Of a DNA stretch of 64,000 nt, positions 18,760 through 29,125 are shown piece by piece. A model generated the notes under the pieces. That model was not told where the DNA came from. It saw nothing but the letters and a program-made list of their open reading frames with translations, and made no database searches. The DNA comes from Arthrobacter sp. Hiyo8 (lineage in GTDB: Bacteria > Actinomycetota > Actinomycetes > Actinomycetales > Micrococcaceae). Within the stretch, counting starts at the first letter, position 1, and each line of letters starts with the position of its first letter. The position numbers were made by a program, and so were the translations under genes. The stretch spans positions 3,038,001 to 3,102,000 of the forward strand of contig AP014719.1 of the NCBI GenBank assembly GCA_001549895.1, written 5' to 3'.

Positions 18760-19835
18760 TTAGCCCTGGTCTGCCCGGTAGAAATACATCTCCCGCGATC
18801 CCGAAGGGCATCCCAGCCTTGGGCGAACATCCAGGTTCCGCCGAACTTGAGCAGGCCGCCCCAAGCCAGCGAGCCTCCCCTGTGCATCGCCTTCTGGGTG
18901 AACGGTTCGTTCACGTCGTAGAGCGCCTGCGCTGCGGAAAATTGGCCGTCTGCGTCGCCGTAGAAGAAGTCCAGGACCAGCTTGCCACCGTCGGTCCGGG
19001 GTTGCCGCCGTCGTCGACAATGGCGCAAGCCACTTCGTGCAGTGAGCCGCCCAGCGGCCCAAGGTCCAGGTACTCCTGCGGTTCAAACGTCCAGTTCACC
19101 ATGTCCGTGGACCGTCCCACATGCGTGGTCCCCCGCAGCCCTCGGACAGATACATCAGGTAGTGCCCACCGATCTTGACGGCGTCGCCCTGGGCGTTCCG
19201 GGGGATGACCGCCCCCTTCGCCCAGAACCGCGAAACCTCGTAAGGGACAGCCAGGCCGAGCTTTTCCCAGTGGATCAAGTCGTCGGACACCGCGACATTG
19301 ATGTCGCAGCCGACGTCGCCCAGGGGATAGACATCCGGGTCTTGGCCGGCCTGCTCCTCGCCGCGGTCGATCGTCCAGATCCCGTTGTAGAACATGTAGT
19401 AGCGGCCATTGGCGTGGTAAACCTTGGGATCTTCGCAGCCAAGGATCTCATTGTCCTGGGTGGGGTAGATCACCGGGTTGGAGGGGCTGTCCTGCCACCC
19501 GGTTTCGGGATGGTAGACGGCGACGCCGATACGGCTCGAGACCGATTCCTTGCGGGGGATGCGCGGTAGAAGAGGTAGAGCTTGCCGTCCCGCTCCATGA
19601 CGGAGGGATTGAAGATTGAATCCGCGGTCCAGCCGATGCCGGTCGGATCGGCCCAGTCCTGGACTTGCCGGAACGTCAGGGAATCGTCCTTGCGGAACGG
19701 GCCCACCGCCCATTCCGGGTGCTCGGGATACGCGGCGGAAAACTGGTCGGTAGAAATGGTGTCGGTCAGCGGATTGCTGAACGTGAGTGCTCCCTCGTAG
19801 CTGTGGAGCAAGGCTTCTTTGGTGATTTTCTGCAT
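18760..19835 (-). CDS. GH130-like glycosidase/phosphorylase, frameshifted
   Basis: Five-bladed beta-propeller protein of about 359 residues resembling GH130 (mannoside phosphorylases and hydrolases): DSIFNPSVMERDGKLYLFYR, GCEDPKVYHANGRYYMFYNG, GGHYLMYLSEGCGGP and GGSLHEVACAIVDDGG. Four single-base losses, near 19555, 19125, 19010 and 18800, split it into five frames; adding four bases gives 360 codons, ending REMYFYRADQG. No signal peptide, so it acts in the cytosol on imported oligosaccharide. It sits between the secreted protein and the kinase. Exact activity cannot be assigned. Confidence 0.75.
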
Positions 19836-19859
19836 GGGTTCTTCCTGTGGTGATAAGTG

Positions 19860-21942
19860 TCAGTTGCGGACCAGCGTTACCCAGGTGAATCCACCCGGGG
19901 CTACAGTGACGCGGCCGGAGTGGTCGGCGCCGTTCTGGTCTGGGCCCGGTGTGACGGGCTGGCCGGAAGCGTCAAAGGCCTCCTGGCTCAAATGGAACCC
20001 TTGGGGCATGTCCACTTTTCGATCGGTGCTTCCCGTCGCCGCGCTGATGTACAGGGTCGATTGGCCTCCGGAACCGGAGACGGAAACCGAGGAAATCTGC
20101 GGCTGCAGCAGCACGCCGTCGATCGACACGTCGCTTCCGGCCTTGGCGGTCAGGCTGTCCTGGCCCGCCGGGATTGCGTGGTCAAGGGAGAACGGGAAGA
20201 GCTTGCCCGGAGCTGCCGTGATGCCTTGCTCCCCGGCGCCACCGTTGGGCGTGCTGCCGAGGAATGTGGTCCCGGATGTCCACGACGTCATGCCGGCGGC
20301 TTCCGGGCGCTGGTTCACGATCGGGTATGCGTTCCGTGCCTGGTCCGAGACCGGGACCGTGATCTTCAGGGTGCCGCCCGCGTTGAGGGCGACGTATGCG
20401 CCGCCGGACCAGTTCGCCTCACCGGTCCATGCGGAGGCGGGTTTGACGACTGCGCCGCCGCTGATGGTGCCGGTCTCGGCCTCGGCCACCTTGAGTCCGT
20501 CCGTCCCCACGGTGCTGCTGATCCCCAAGGCCTTGGCCTTGAGCTCCGGATTGGCGTCCAAGGCGAGCATGGACAACAACGTGTGGATGGTGGATTCCGC
20601 CCCGGAGTTGGGGTTGACGCGTCCGTCGGTTTCGATGCCGTCGATCGCGGTACCTGTTGCCGGGTTGTAGGCGGGCTTTCCACTGCGGTTGGCACCGAAG
20701 TACCAGCCGGCAGCAACTGCCGCGACGTCCAGCAGGCCGGGAGCATTAGCGGCTCTTGCGGTCGCCACGAGTCCTTCGACCCGCGAGTCCACGCCATAGG
20801 CTATCTGCGCCTCACCCGGGGTCGGGCTCCAGGCATTGTCCGGTCCACCGGCGGCGAGGAGCTGCGGAGTGAATTGGGCGGAGTCCTTCACGGCAGCCGT
20901 CAACAGATCGGGGCGATGCAGTACCGGGACGCGTTCGCGACGGCGGCCGCGGCCATTCCGCCCCAAGCGTGCCAGAGTGTCCGGGACTGGTTCCACGGAA
21001 GAATCGCGCCGAAGGGCCACTGCTGAACTGATCCCGAGGACATCCCGGCGACACCTTCGGTGAGCTGGTTCAGCGCGGTGGCGGCAGCTCCGTCGTCGGG
21101 CGCGGCCTTTGAGTAGGCGGAGAGTCCGAGCACGGCTTCCGCCGAGGCGTCCGCCCCTCCGGTGATCAGCCAGGCAGGGACCTTGGCACCGTCGGCAACG
21201 TCGTACTTCCCGTACTTGGCGAGCGACTGCTTGTTCAGGGACCCGACGGCGAGATCAAGCCTGGACTGCAGGAAGGCGGCAAACTGGGGATCGGCAGACT
21301 TGAACGCCGCATACCCTTCGCCCAGCGCCCACACGGTCCGGGCAAGCCAGTAGGACTCGGCCGAGTCGCTGGGGTCGGGAAGTTCCACAGGCTTGGCGCT
21401 CGGCGTCAGTGTGCCATCGGCTTGCTGCCACAAGACCACGTTGCCGGCATTGGGGCCGGATGTTGTCTGCAAATACGCCAGCTCGCGCAACAGGTCGAAG
21501 GCGCGGGTGCGGCTCGAGGCATCGCCGGTCTGCTGCCAATGGCGCAAGTAGACGACGGCGGTGCGCGCAATGTCGTCCGCGTTGAAGGCTCCCTGGCTCC
21601 AGTTGCCCGTGGCCGGGTCCTTGGAACCTCCGCCTACCCGCGTGTAACTGCCGTCGGCATTCTTGTTGGCGTACGTCCACGGTGCTTGTGCCGCGGGTGT
21701 TCACCGATCTGGTACGTCGTGTGGCCCTCCACGGCATGCAGGGGAACGATGTCCAGCAGGAAATTCAGGTGGGACAGGTTGGTCAACGGCGCCTGCGGTG
21801 CCGCGGCCGGCGCCTGCGACGCAGCGGCCGGAACCGGCTGCGTCGCCGAGGCCACGCCTGCCCCGGCCAGGAGCATCGACAGCGTTGCAACAACTGCCAC
21901 CGGGGCGGATTTCAGCCGTGCATAAGCAAGGGGAAGTGTCAT
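19860..21942 (-). CDS. Secreted alpha/alpha-toroid glycan-active protein, frameshifted
   Basis: About 694 residues. A signal peptide (VAVVATLSMLLAGAGVASA) is followed by an Ala/Pro linker and NLSHLNFLLDIVPL. The middle is rich in paired helices (ADDIARTAVVYLRHWQQTGD, ESYWLARTVWALGEGYAAFK, WNQSRTLWHAWGGMAAAA), as in (alpha/alpha)6 glycoside hydrolases or lyases. The C-terminal 250 residues are beta-rich (GGAYVALNAGGTLKITVPVS). Bases are missing near 21690 and 20935; adding two gives 695 codons. Encoded in the glycan operon, it is probably the extracellular enzyme producing the transported oligosaccharide. I cannot name its CAZy family. Confidence 0.68.
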
Positions 21943-21985
21943 GTCTAACTCCTAGGGGGCATGGAAGAAGGGCTGGACTAATGAA

Positions 21986-22015
21986 GCGGTACTGCTTCTA
22001 GGCGCGATACTGCTT
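21986..22015. repeat. Direct repeat upstream of the secreted protein gene
   Basis: GCGGTACTGCTT (21986) and GCGATACTGCTT (22004) are spaced 18 bases apart in the 73-base gap before the secreted protein. They could be paired regulator half-sites. Confidence 0.35.
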
Positions 22016-23095
22016 TTACGCGCGGTCCAGGCGTGCCACGCCGATCTTCGAATCAGCCATGCCATAGAAGACGAACAGTTGCTCGCCGATCTTCTCTATC
22101 GCCGTGGGGAAAACGACGTTGGGACGATTCCCGAGATCTCGTCTTCCGTTTCCGGTGCCAGGAGCGGCTTGTCGCTGCGGGCGATGACGATCGAGGGATC
22201 GTCACTGTCGAGGATCATCGCAGCGGCTGTGTAGTTGACGTTCTGCTGGTGGTCGAAGGCGGACTTTTCCATCGATCCGGAAACGCCGTGGTAGATCAGG
22301 AGCCAGCCCTCGTCGACCCGGATAGGTGCCGGTCCGCCGCCGATCTTGAGTTCTTCGAAAGGGAACTCACTCAGGGCCACGAGCTTGTGCTTGCGCATGT
22401 GGACGAGGTTGCGGATGTCCTTCTCGACGTCGGCAACTGCGACGTAGGAAATCCAGATACCCGGGCGGTTGTCATCGAGGCCGGCCGGCAGGTGCTCGCC
22501 TTCGCCCTCGCGGATCCAGCCGAGGTCCCACATGGGGCGGTGCAGCAAAGCGTAGGAGGGAACGCCGTCGGGATCGTTGACCGGTTCCGGGAAGAACACG
22601 GCGTCCTTGTTCGCGAACAGGTTCAAGTCCATGGACAAGTCCGCCTGGTACTCGAAATGGCAGGGACCCAGGCGGTCCCAGGTGCGCAGGTCCTCGGAAT
22701 GGGCGAAGGCCAGGCGGGGACCAAGCGGTCCGTAGGCAACATAGGTCATGAGGTGGCGGCCGAGGGACGGTACCCAGGTGATGCGGGGATCTTCCGTTCC
22801 CGCATTGTTGAGGCCCGTTCCCACCCTTCGTCCGGTGCCAGGACAACGCCCTGGCGCTCGACGCCGGATGGCACGCCGTCGTCGCCGATGATCACTTTGG
22901 CGAGCCCGACGCGGGAGACGTTGCCCTTCGCCACGAGGCGCGGCAGGAGGTACAGCTCACCGTCGGGTCCGCGGCCGCTGGCCGGGTTGAGGACGCCTTC
23001 GGCTTCGAACTCGTTCCCGTCCTCCGGGGTCATGATGACGCCGGCGCGGGTGAGGGTGAACGGGACGGTGGGAGTGCTGAAGTTGAGGAAGTCAT
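22016..23095 (-). CDS. GH130-like glycosidase/phosphorylase, second copy, frameshifted
   Basis: About 360 residues with the GH130 propeller pattern: VLNPASGRGPDGELYLLPRL, NAGTEDPRITWVPSLGRHLM, DLNLFANKDAVFFPEPV, GGGPAPIRVDEGWLLIYHGV and the end VFYGMADSKIGVARLDRA. Start ATG 23095 gives MTSSTSALPTVPF after one missing base near 23068. Further bases are missing near 22825 and 22112; adding three gives 361 codons. Uncorrected, the upstream permease frame runs into this gene and mimics a fusion. It differs clearly from the copy at 18760, so the locus likely handles a multi-linkage glycan such as a mannan or N-glycan fragment. Confidence 0.75.
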
Positions 23096-23100
23096 AGAGC

Positions 23101-24083
23101 TTAGCCTTTACGCTTGAACCGATATTGGTGGAAATGAATTGGCGCTGGAAGAAGATGAACAACGCGACGGCGGGCGCCGCGAGGACGCAGGCACCGGCAA
23201 GGATGGCGCCGAACGGGTTGGATGCCGTGGCGGCGATGTTCGAGATGTAGTTCGCCAGGGAGACGGCGAGGGGCTGGATGGCCTGGTCCTTGGTGACGAG
23301 GAACGGCCACAGGAACTCATTCCACGGACCGATGAAGGTCAGCAGGATTGCGGTGACAATGGCGGGCCGGACCAGGGGGATCGCGATCTGCCAAAGGATC
23401 CTCAGCTCGCTGGCTCCATCGATGCGGGCGGCCTCGAACAAGGTGGAGGGGAGTTGCATGAAGTACTGACGGAACACGAACACTGCGGTGGAATTGATCG
23501 CGAACGGCAGGATCATGCCCAGGTACGTGTCGGCGAGTCCGTAGTCCCGCACGATCATGACGTACAGCGGAATGAGCAGGAGCTGGAACGGGATCATCTG
23601 CACCAGCAGCATCATTCCGAAGACAACCCCCTTGCCGCGGAATTGCATCTGGGCGAGCGCGTAGCCCACGAGGAGCCCGAAGACCACCGTGAAGAAGATG
23701 ACGCCACCGGTGAAGATACCCGAGTTGACCAGGCCTTTCAGCAGGTCGATTGAGTTGTTGATGTTGCTGTAGTTCTCGCCGGTGATGTTCGCCGGGCTAG
23801 GGAAAGCTCCGCCCACCGAAGTGTCCGGGGAAGTCTGCAGCGAGCCGATGAACATGTAGTAGAACGGGAACAGGAAGACGAAAGCTCCCAGGGCCAGCAG
23901 CAAGAAGCTGCCCACGCCGAGGTTCTTGCGCTTCGCCACGGAACTGCCTTTGCGGGAGGCCGTGGATACAGGTGCCTCAGCACTGGAATCGGCTTCGGAC
24001 GTCGCTCCTTCGGAGGCGCCGGCACGTGGCCTGCGGGCGTCGTCGTCGTCGTTCCTGAGAGGCGCTTTATTGAAAATCGACAC
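23101..24083 (-). CDS. Carbohydrate ABC transporter permease, MalG-type
   Basis: About 327 residues. A charged cytosolic N-terminus (VSIFNKAPLRNDDDDARRPR) precedes six transmembrane helices and the EAA motif ARIDGASELRILWQIAIPLV. The family C-terminus FFQRQFISTNIGSSVKG would stop at 23101 with one base restored near 23108; the adjusted length is exactly 328 codons. Start is GTG 24083, one base beyond the preceding permease's stop. Inner-membrane subunit of the operon's sugar importer. Confidence 0.85.
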
Positions 24084-24084
24084 G

Positions 24085-25046
24085 TCAGTCCTCCTTCCCG
24101 CCAACGAGGCGTTTCTGGATCAAGGCGATCAGCAGCACGCCGATCACGAGCACCACACCGAGGGCTGCGGCCACATCGGGATTCCCCTGCAGGATTCCCT
24201 TCTGGTACATCAGGAACACGGGCGAGGTCGAGGCTCCGTCCGGTCCGCCTCCGCCGGTGAGCAGATAGGGCTCGGTGAACAGGTTGGCTCCGGTAATGGT
24301 GGCGAGCAGGGTCACCAGCACGCTGGCCGAGCGCACTCCCGGAACGGTGATGTTCCAGAACTGGACCCATTTGTTCCCGCCGTCCACCGAGGCGGATTCG
24401 TAGAGCTCGTCCGGGATGTTCTGTAGGCCGCCAGGTACAGCAGGATGAAGAATCCCAATTGCTTCCACGTCACGTACAGGGCCACTGTTGGCATTGCCAG
24501 CCAGGAGTTCGTCAACCACGAGGGGTTCGGGGCCAGCGGGCCCAGAATGGCGTTGACCAGCCCGTCCTGCTGGAACAGGAACAGCCAGACTCCGACGACG
24601 GCGACGCTCGCCGTGACGTACGGGACGTAGTAGCTGACGCGGAAGAAGGTCTTGAGCCGCGTCACGCGGTTCAAGGCGTTGGCCAGGACCAAGGATAGCC
24701 CCACGGTCAGCGGCACGTTGATGATCAGGAAGATGCCGATGTTGGCGAAGGAACGTTGCACTTCGGGGTCGGACAGGACAGTGATGTAGTTGTCCAACCC
24801 CACGAAGGGACGGTCAACCTGGACGCCCGGAGCGGTGAAGAAGAACTGATGGAAGGAGATGTAGACGGCATACCCGAGCGGGTAGGCCAGCACCGCAAGG
24901 ACGAAGATGACGTAGGGGGCGCTGAACAGCAGTCCCAGTGGCTGGCGGCCCAGGAAGTTCTTGCGTTTCCTGGGCGCCGGCCGCTGGTCCACAGCCCGCC
25001 CCGCAGAGTCTCCCGTAGCGGGAACCCCAGCTGAGCGAAGTGACAT
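24085..25046 (-). CDS. Carbohydrate ABC transporter permease, MalF-type, frameshifted
   Basis: About 320 residues, six hydrophobic segments: LGLLFSAPYVIFVLAVLAYP, VPLTVGLSLVLANALNRV, YVPYVTASVAVVGVWLFLFQ. The EAA loop ELYESASVDGGNKWVQFWNI is followed by NLFTEPYLLTGGGGPDGAST, typical of MalF-type subunits. A base is missing near 24425 within LAAYLQNIPDELYE. Start ATG 25046 is chosen as the internal Met that gives the typical charged leader MSLRSAGVPATG. The gap to the binding-protein gene is 13 bases. Confidence 0.86.
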
Positions 25047-25059
25047 GGGGATTCGCCTG

Positions 25060-26369
25060 CTACTTCTGGGCTGCCAGTTGGTTGATCTTGTCGGATGCAC
25101 CCTTGAAGGCGTCATCGATGCTCTGGTTGCCGAAGATCACGGACTTGCTCCAGGCATCCCGGAAGGTCTGCCAGATCTGCACCGAGTTGGTCACGTTGGG
25201 AACTTCCACCGTGCGTGCGGCTTCGTCGGCGAAGGTCTTGTAGGCCGGGTTCTGGCTGAAGTAGTCCGCGTACGTGGTGGCCAAGTCCTTGCGCATCGGC
25301 ATCTGGCCCGTTCCGGAGAGGAGCTTGCCGTCCTGTTCCTTGCTGGTGGCGAACTTCATGACCTCCCAGGCGGTTCCTTGGTTTTTGCACGAGGAGTACA
25401 TGGCGATGTTCTTGGCGTCGGAGAAGGTGGAGCCGTCGGTCTGGGCTTGCGCACCCGGGACCGGGACCGTGCCCCAGTTCACCTTGCCCTTGTAAGCGGC
25501 GACGGCCCAGGGGCCTGCGAGGGACATGCCGGCCTTGCCGTCGGCGAAGGAGTCACCCTTGTACGCTTCCTTGGATGCCAGGTTCTCCTTGTAGAGGGTC
25601 TGGAACATGGTGGCGACCTGCTTGCCTTGATCGCTGTTGAAGGTGGACTTGCCATCCTTGAGCAGGGTCGTCCCACCCGAATTGGCTGCATAGAACGGGT
25701 AGAAATCGAACCAGGGCTGGTAGAAGTCGCTCGTGGGCGAAGGCCACACGGCATTGGCGACGGCGCCGGACTTCACGAGGGTGCGGGCAGTGTCCAGGAA
25801 CTCGGACTGCGTGGCAAGCTTGGGCTTTTCCGGGTCCAGGCCGGCCTTCGCGAAGACGTCCTTGTTGTAGAAGAGGACCACCGGGTTGGACTTCCACGGA
25901 AGCTGGTACGTCTTGCCGTCGGAGGACTTGTACTGGTTGGCGAGATCGCCGGTGCGGTCCTTGATGTACTGTGCGCCGTCCGGGAAGGAATCCAGCGGGA
26001 CCAAGCCACCCTGCTTCTGGAACTGCGGAACAGCTACCGGGCCGTGTTGAAGACCAGGCAGGGGGCGTTGCCGGCGGTAATTGCCGCCCCGATGACCTCT
26101 TCGGAGCTCTTGCCTGCCGGGATTTCCTGGGCATCGACTTGCTGGTCGGGGTGGGCGGCGTTCCAGGAGGCCACCATGTCCTTGCCCCACTTCACCTCGA
26201 ACTCGTTGTTTGAGTACCAGATCTTGATGGGACCCTTGGCCGTGGTGGCGGAGTTCGCTCCAGAAGCCGTGCTGCTGGAGGCGCCTCCACCGCATGCGGC
26301 CAGGCCGGCTCCGATAACGGCAATAGCGGTAAGGGAGAGGACTCTCGAACTAATTTTTCCGTGCTTCAT
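25060..26369 (-). CDS. Extracellular sugar-binding lipoprotein of ABC importer, frameshifted
   Basis: About 436 residues of binding-protein family 1. The signal peptide MKHGKISSRVLSLTAIAVIG ends in lipobox LAAC. Then IKIWYSNNEFEVKWGKDMVA, GLVPLDSFPDGAQYIKDRTG, LPWKSNPVVLFYNKDVFAKA and the late hinge region CKNQGTAWEVMKFATSKEQD. One base is missing near 26040 (after APCLVFNT). Start ATG 26369 follows AAAAGGAG. It delivers an oligosaccharide to the two permeases encoded downstream; no ATPase gene is present, so a shared MsiK-type ATPase is likely (inference). Confidence 0.87.
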
Positions 26370-26477
26370 TGCAACTCCTTTTGCGGGTAAAAACTGAAAA
26401 TGCGGTGGCGACATTGCCGTCAAACGGGAATGGCAAATAACCCCACCCAATTGCGGGTAGATCGGTATTAGTAAGGA

Positions 26478-27501
26478 TTATTTATTCGGCATGCTGGGGA
26501 CCGGCCCAGTGGATGCGCGGACTACCAGTTTTGGAGATGGCAGATAGACGTCTTCCGCAGGGGCTCCGCCGAGGAGGCTAAGCAGCTGCTGGGCGGCAAC
26601 CCGCCCCCAGAGCAGCGGATCGGCGGGGACAGTCGTCAACGGAGGATTGAGGTACCTGGCGAGCTCGGTGTCGTCGTAGCCGGTGATGGATAGATCATCG
26701 GGAACCGCCAGTCCGAGGGACTGGGCGTAGGACTGTCCGGCGGTGGCCATCAGGTCGTTCGCGTAGATGATCGCAGTTGGCCGTTGGGCCGAGCGAAGCA
26801 ATTCCGCGGTAGCCGCCAATCCGCCCGCTGCGGTGAAGTCCGCCTCGATGAAGGAACCGGCCCGAGCCCGGCTTTCGCCATGGCGTTTTGCCACGCCAAG
26901 CGCCGGCTTCGGCCGTGGATGTAACTCTGTGGTCCGCCCACGTGGCCGATTCTGGTGTGTCCCAGGGAAACGAGGTGCTCGACGGCGGCCGCAATGCCTT
27001 CGGTATCGTCCATGCAGACAGCAGGGAACGGTGAGGTGGTTTCGGGCCGGTTAAGGGTGACGGCCGGAATCTTGAGGCTCGTCAACAAAGCGATCCGGGA
27101 GTCGTCAACCCTCATGTCCGTGAGGATGACGCCGTCCACGCGGCTGTCGGCAGCCAGCTTCCGATAGCCCAGTTCCTCGGCGTCGGCGCTTGCGGCCACC
27201 GTCAGGACCAGGACGTATTCGTGCTCGACCAAGGTGGTCTCGATCCCGGCGATGAATGCGGGGAAGAAGGGGTCAGTTCCCAGAAGCCGGGGTCCCTTGC
27301 CACCACGAGTCCGACGGCGAAGGCTTTGGCAGAAGACAGGCTCTTGGCTCGAAGATTCGGCTTCCACCCTAGTTCCCGGGCTACCCTGAGAATGCGCTCC
27401 CGGGTGTCATCACTGACGCCGGGCTGCCCATTCAACGCGTACGAGACGGCACCCTTGCTCACGCCGGCTGCCTGCGCAACGTCGTTGATGGTCACTGTCA
27501 T
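26478..27501 (-). CDS. LacI-family repressor of the glycan operon, frameshifted
   Basis: 341 residues when two missing bases (near 27295 and 26885) are restored. Helix-turn-helix and hinge: TINDVAQAAGVSKGAVSYAL, NLRAKSLSSAKAFAVGLVVA. The periplasmic-binding-like core has DPFFPAFIAGIETTLVEHEY, VSLGHTRIGHVGGP and LSITGYDDTELARYLNPPLT. It heads the leftward operon, 108 bases before the binding protein. LacI operators at 27535-27571 precede its own start, so it is probably autoregulated. The effector is likely the imported sugar. Confidence 0.88.
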
Positions 27502-27534
27502 GTTTGCCTCATTGCCACTTGGTGATTGGGGTCA

Positions 27535-27571
27535 CTGAACCGGTTTTGTTATCTCTACTGAACCGGTTCAG
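27535..27571. promoter_or_regulatory. Two LacI-type operators
   Basis: CTGAACCGGTTCAG (27558-27571) is a perfect CG-centred palindrome. CTGAACCGGTT (27535-27545) is a second, less complete copy 23 bases away. They lie 34-70 bases upstream of the lacI-type start at 27501, the right place for repression of the whole operon. Confidence 0.75.
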
Positions 27572-27650
27572 AGAACTCTTGTCAAGGGCAAACGGGAAAT
27601 TGATCGGTATGTGCGGGTCGTTTCCAGGCCGTCGACGACACTGGGGATCG

Positions 27651-27698
27651 CTCCGACGACACTGGCGGCCGCCCCGTCGTCGGAGCGGCCGCCAGTGT
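27651..27698. terminator. Two overlapping perfect inverted repeats (terminator or pseudoknot)
   Basis: CTCCGACGAC (27651-27660) pairs with GTCGTCGGAG (27676-27685). ACACTGGCGGCCGC (27659-27672) pairs with GCGGCCGCCAGTGT (27685-27698). The arms interleave, so the two stems form either alternative hairpins or an H-type pseudoknot. It lies 16 bases past the end of the DJ-1/PfpI gene. Confidence 0.7.
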
Positions 27699-27714
27699 CA
27701 AAACGCTGCGGGTG

Positions 27715-28494
27715 TTAGTGCTCTGTGCCTGCTGCGGCAGCTTTCTTGGCTTCTTTCTTGGCGTCCTTTTCTGCGCGCAAGGCTTCCGATTCCTGCTGTT
27801 CTTCGGCCTTTTCCTGATGGATGACCTCCGCGAGGAGTTTCTCCATCTCTTTCGCCACGCCCGCGGCGGAGGCATGGTTCTGCCCGGTCACCAAGCGGTC
27901 GGAGACTACAACCTTCTCTGCGAAGACGTCGGCGAAGACGTGGATCGCACCCTGTTCCTTGAGCCGATCGGCCAAGAAGAACGGGATGACCTTGTCCATT
28001 CCTGCGGCAACTTCTTCGTCGTTGGTGAAGGCGGCCACCTCCCGGCCCCCGACGAGCCTGAAGCCGTCGGCCAGGTCCACGTTCACCAGGCCCGCGGGTC
28101 CGTGGCAGACCGCGCCCACCACACCGCCGGCGTCGTAGACGCTCGCCACAAGTTTCTGGAGTCCTTCGCTGTCCGGGAAGTCCCACATGGTGCCGTGGCC
28201 TCCCACGAGGAAGACTGCGTCGTACTGGCCCGGATCAACAACGTCCACGCGGGCAGTGTTGTAGAGGCCGGCCCGTGTGGCCTCGTCTTCCGTGAAGGCA
28301 ACCTGGATGGGATCTTTCGAGTCCACCTCGTCGCGCGGGGGCTGACCGCCCTGGATGGATGCGAAGTCGACGAAGTGTCCGGAATCCTTGAAGACCTTCC
28401 AAGGATGTGCAGCCTCGGCCACGTTGTAGCCGGTCTTCTTTCCCGTATCGCCAAGCTCGGAAACGCTGGTTAGTACCATGAGGATTTTCTTCAT
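27715..28494 (-). CDS. DJ-1/PfpI-family protein (Hsp31-like, type 1 glutamine amidotransferase fold)
   Basis: 259 residues, intact. Core of the class: MKKILMVLTSVSELGD, FLVGGHGTMWDFPDSEGLQK and nucleophile elbow VGAVCHGPAGLVNV (Cys-His), as in Hsp31/glyoxalase III-type proteins acting on methylglyoxal or glycated proteins. An extra C-terminal tail (EAEEQQESEALRAEKDAKKE-like, strongly charged) should form a coiled coil. Monocistronic, closed by the structure at 27651-27698. Confidence 0.87.
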   Translation of the reverse strand: MKKILMVLTSVSELGDTGKKTGYNVAEAAHPWKVFKDSGHFVDFASIQGGQPPRDEVDSKDPIQVAFTEDEATRAGLYNTARVDVVDPGQYDAVFLVGGHGTMWDFPDSEGLQKLVASVYDAGGVVGAVCHGPAGLVNVDLADGFRLVGGREVAAFTNDEEVAAGMDKVIPFFLADRLKEQGAIHVFADVFAEKVVVSDRLVTGQNHASAAGVAKEMEKLLAEVIHQEKAEEQQESEALRAEKDAKKEAKKAAAAGTEH

Positions 28495-28645
28495 GAAATG
28501 CTCCTATCGTCCACATTCCACCCTACGCCTAGCCCAAATTCGGGCCCACCCCGGCGCTGCAGGACCCAACTAGCTCGCAGTTGTTGTCGTTATGAGGGCT
28601 CAAAACGACAACAACTGTCAGTCAGTTGGGAGGGGGCAGGACGAC

Positions 28646-29125
28646 TCAGCAGCCTTCGAAATCGGTGAGCACCTTGACCTTGTCCGCCGACGCCGACGTT
28701 GGGTCGAAGGCGTAGCCGAGCCATTCCCGTGCCAGCCTGCTGGCCAGTTCCACCCCGACGACGCGCTGGCCCATGGTGAGCACCTGGCAATCGTTGGACA
28801 GGATGGACCGCTCCACGGAGAAGGAATCGTGGGCCGTGGTGGCGCGGATGCCGTCCACTTTGTTCGCGGCGATGGCCACGCCGATTCCAGTACCGCAGAA
28901 CAGGATGGCCCGGTCTGCATGGCCGTCCCGGATGAGTTCGCCGGCCTTGATCCCTACGTAGGGGTAGGGCGTGGTGAAGTCTTCGGTGGAGTCGCTGCGG
29001 TTGACGCCGATGTCGATGATTTCGCTGACCCGCGGATCGTCCCGCAAGTCCGCCATGATCCGGTCTTTGTAGTCCACGCCGGCTTCGTCGGCGCCCAGGA
29101 TGAGGCGGAAACGTTTCGTGGTCAC
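28646..29125 (-). CDS. RpiB/LacA-family sugar-phosphate isomerase
   Basis: 159 residues: [60 protein letters not shown] (anion-binding loop with the active Cys) and [20 protein letters not shown]. RpiB enzymes interconvert aldose and ketose phosphates. In erythritol and threitol pathways of Mycobacterium and Brucella, RpiB homologues turn erythrulose 4-phosphate into erythrose 4-phosphate. The GTG start at 29125 overlaps the kinase stop (GTGA). Last gene of the leftward arm of the GntR-controlled locus. Confidence 0.85.
   Translation of the reverse strand: MTTKRFRLILGADEAGVDYKDRIMADLRDDPRVSEIIDIGVNRSDSTEDFTTPYPYVGIKAGELIRDGHADRAILFCGTGIGVAIAANKVDGIRATTAHDSFSVERSILSNDCQVLTMGQRVVGVELASRLAREWLGYAFDPTSASADKVKVLTDFEGC

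Noticed and set aside
19857..21026. 389-codon plus-strand frame opposite the secreted glycan protein
   Set aside because: Shadow of the real minus-strand gene; Arg/Gly-rich with no ribosome site or motif.
24961..26397. 478-codon plus-strand frame opposite the sugar-binding lipoprotein
   Set aside because: Shadow frame; the minus strand has a signal peptide, lipobox and binding-protein motifs.
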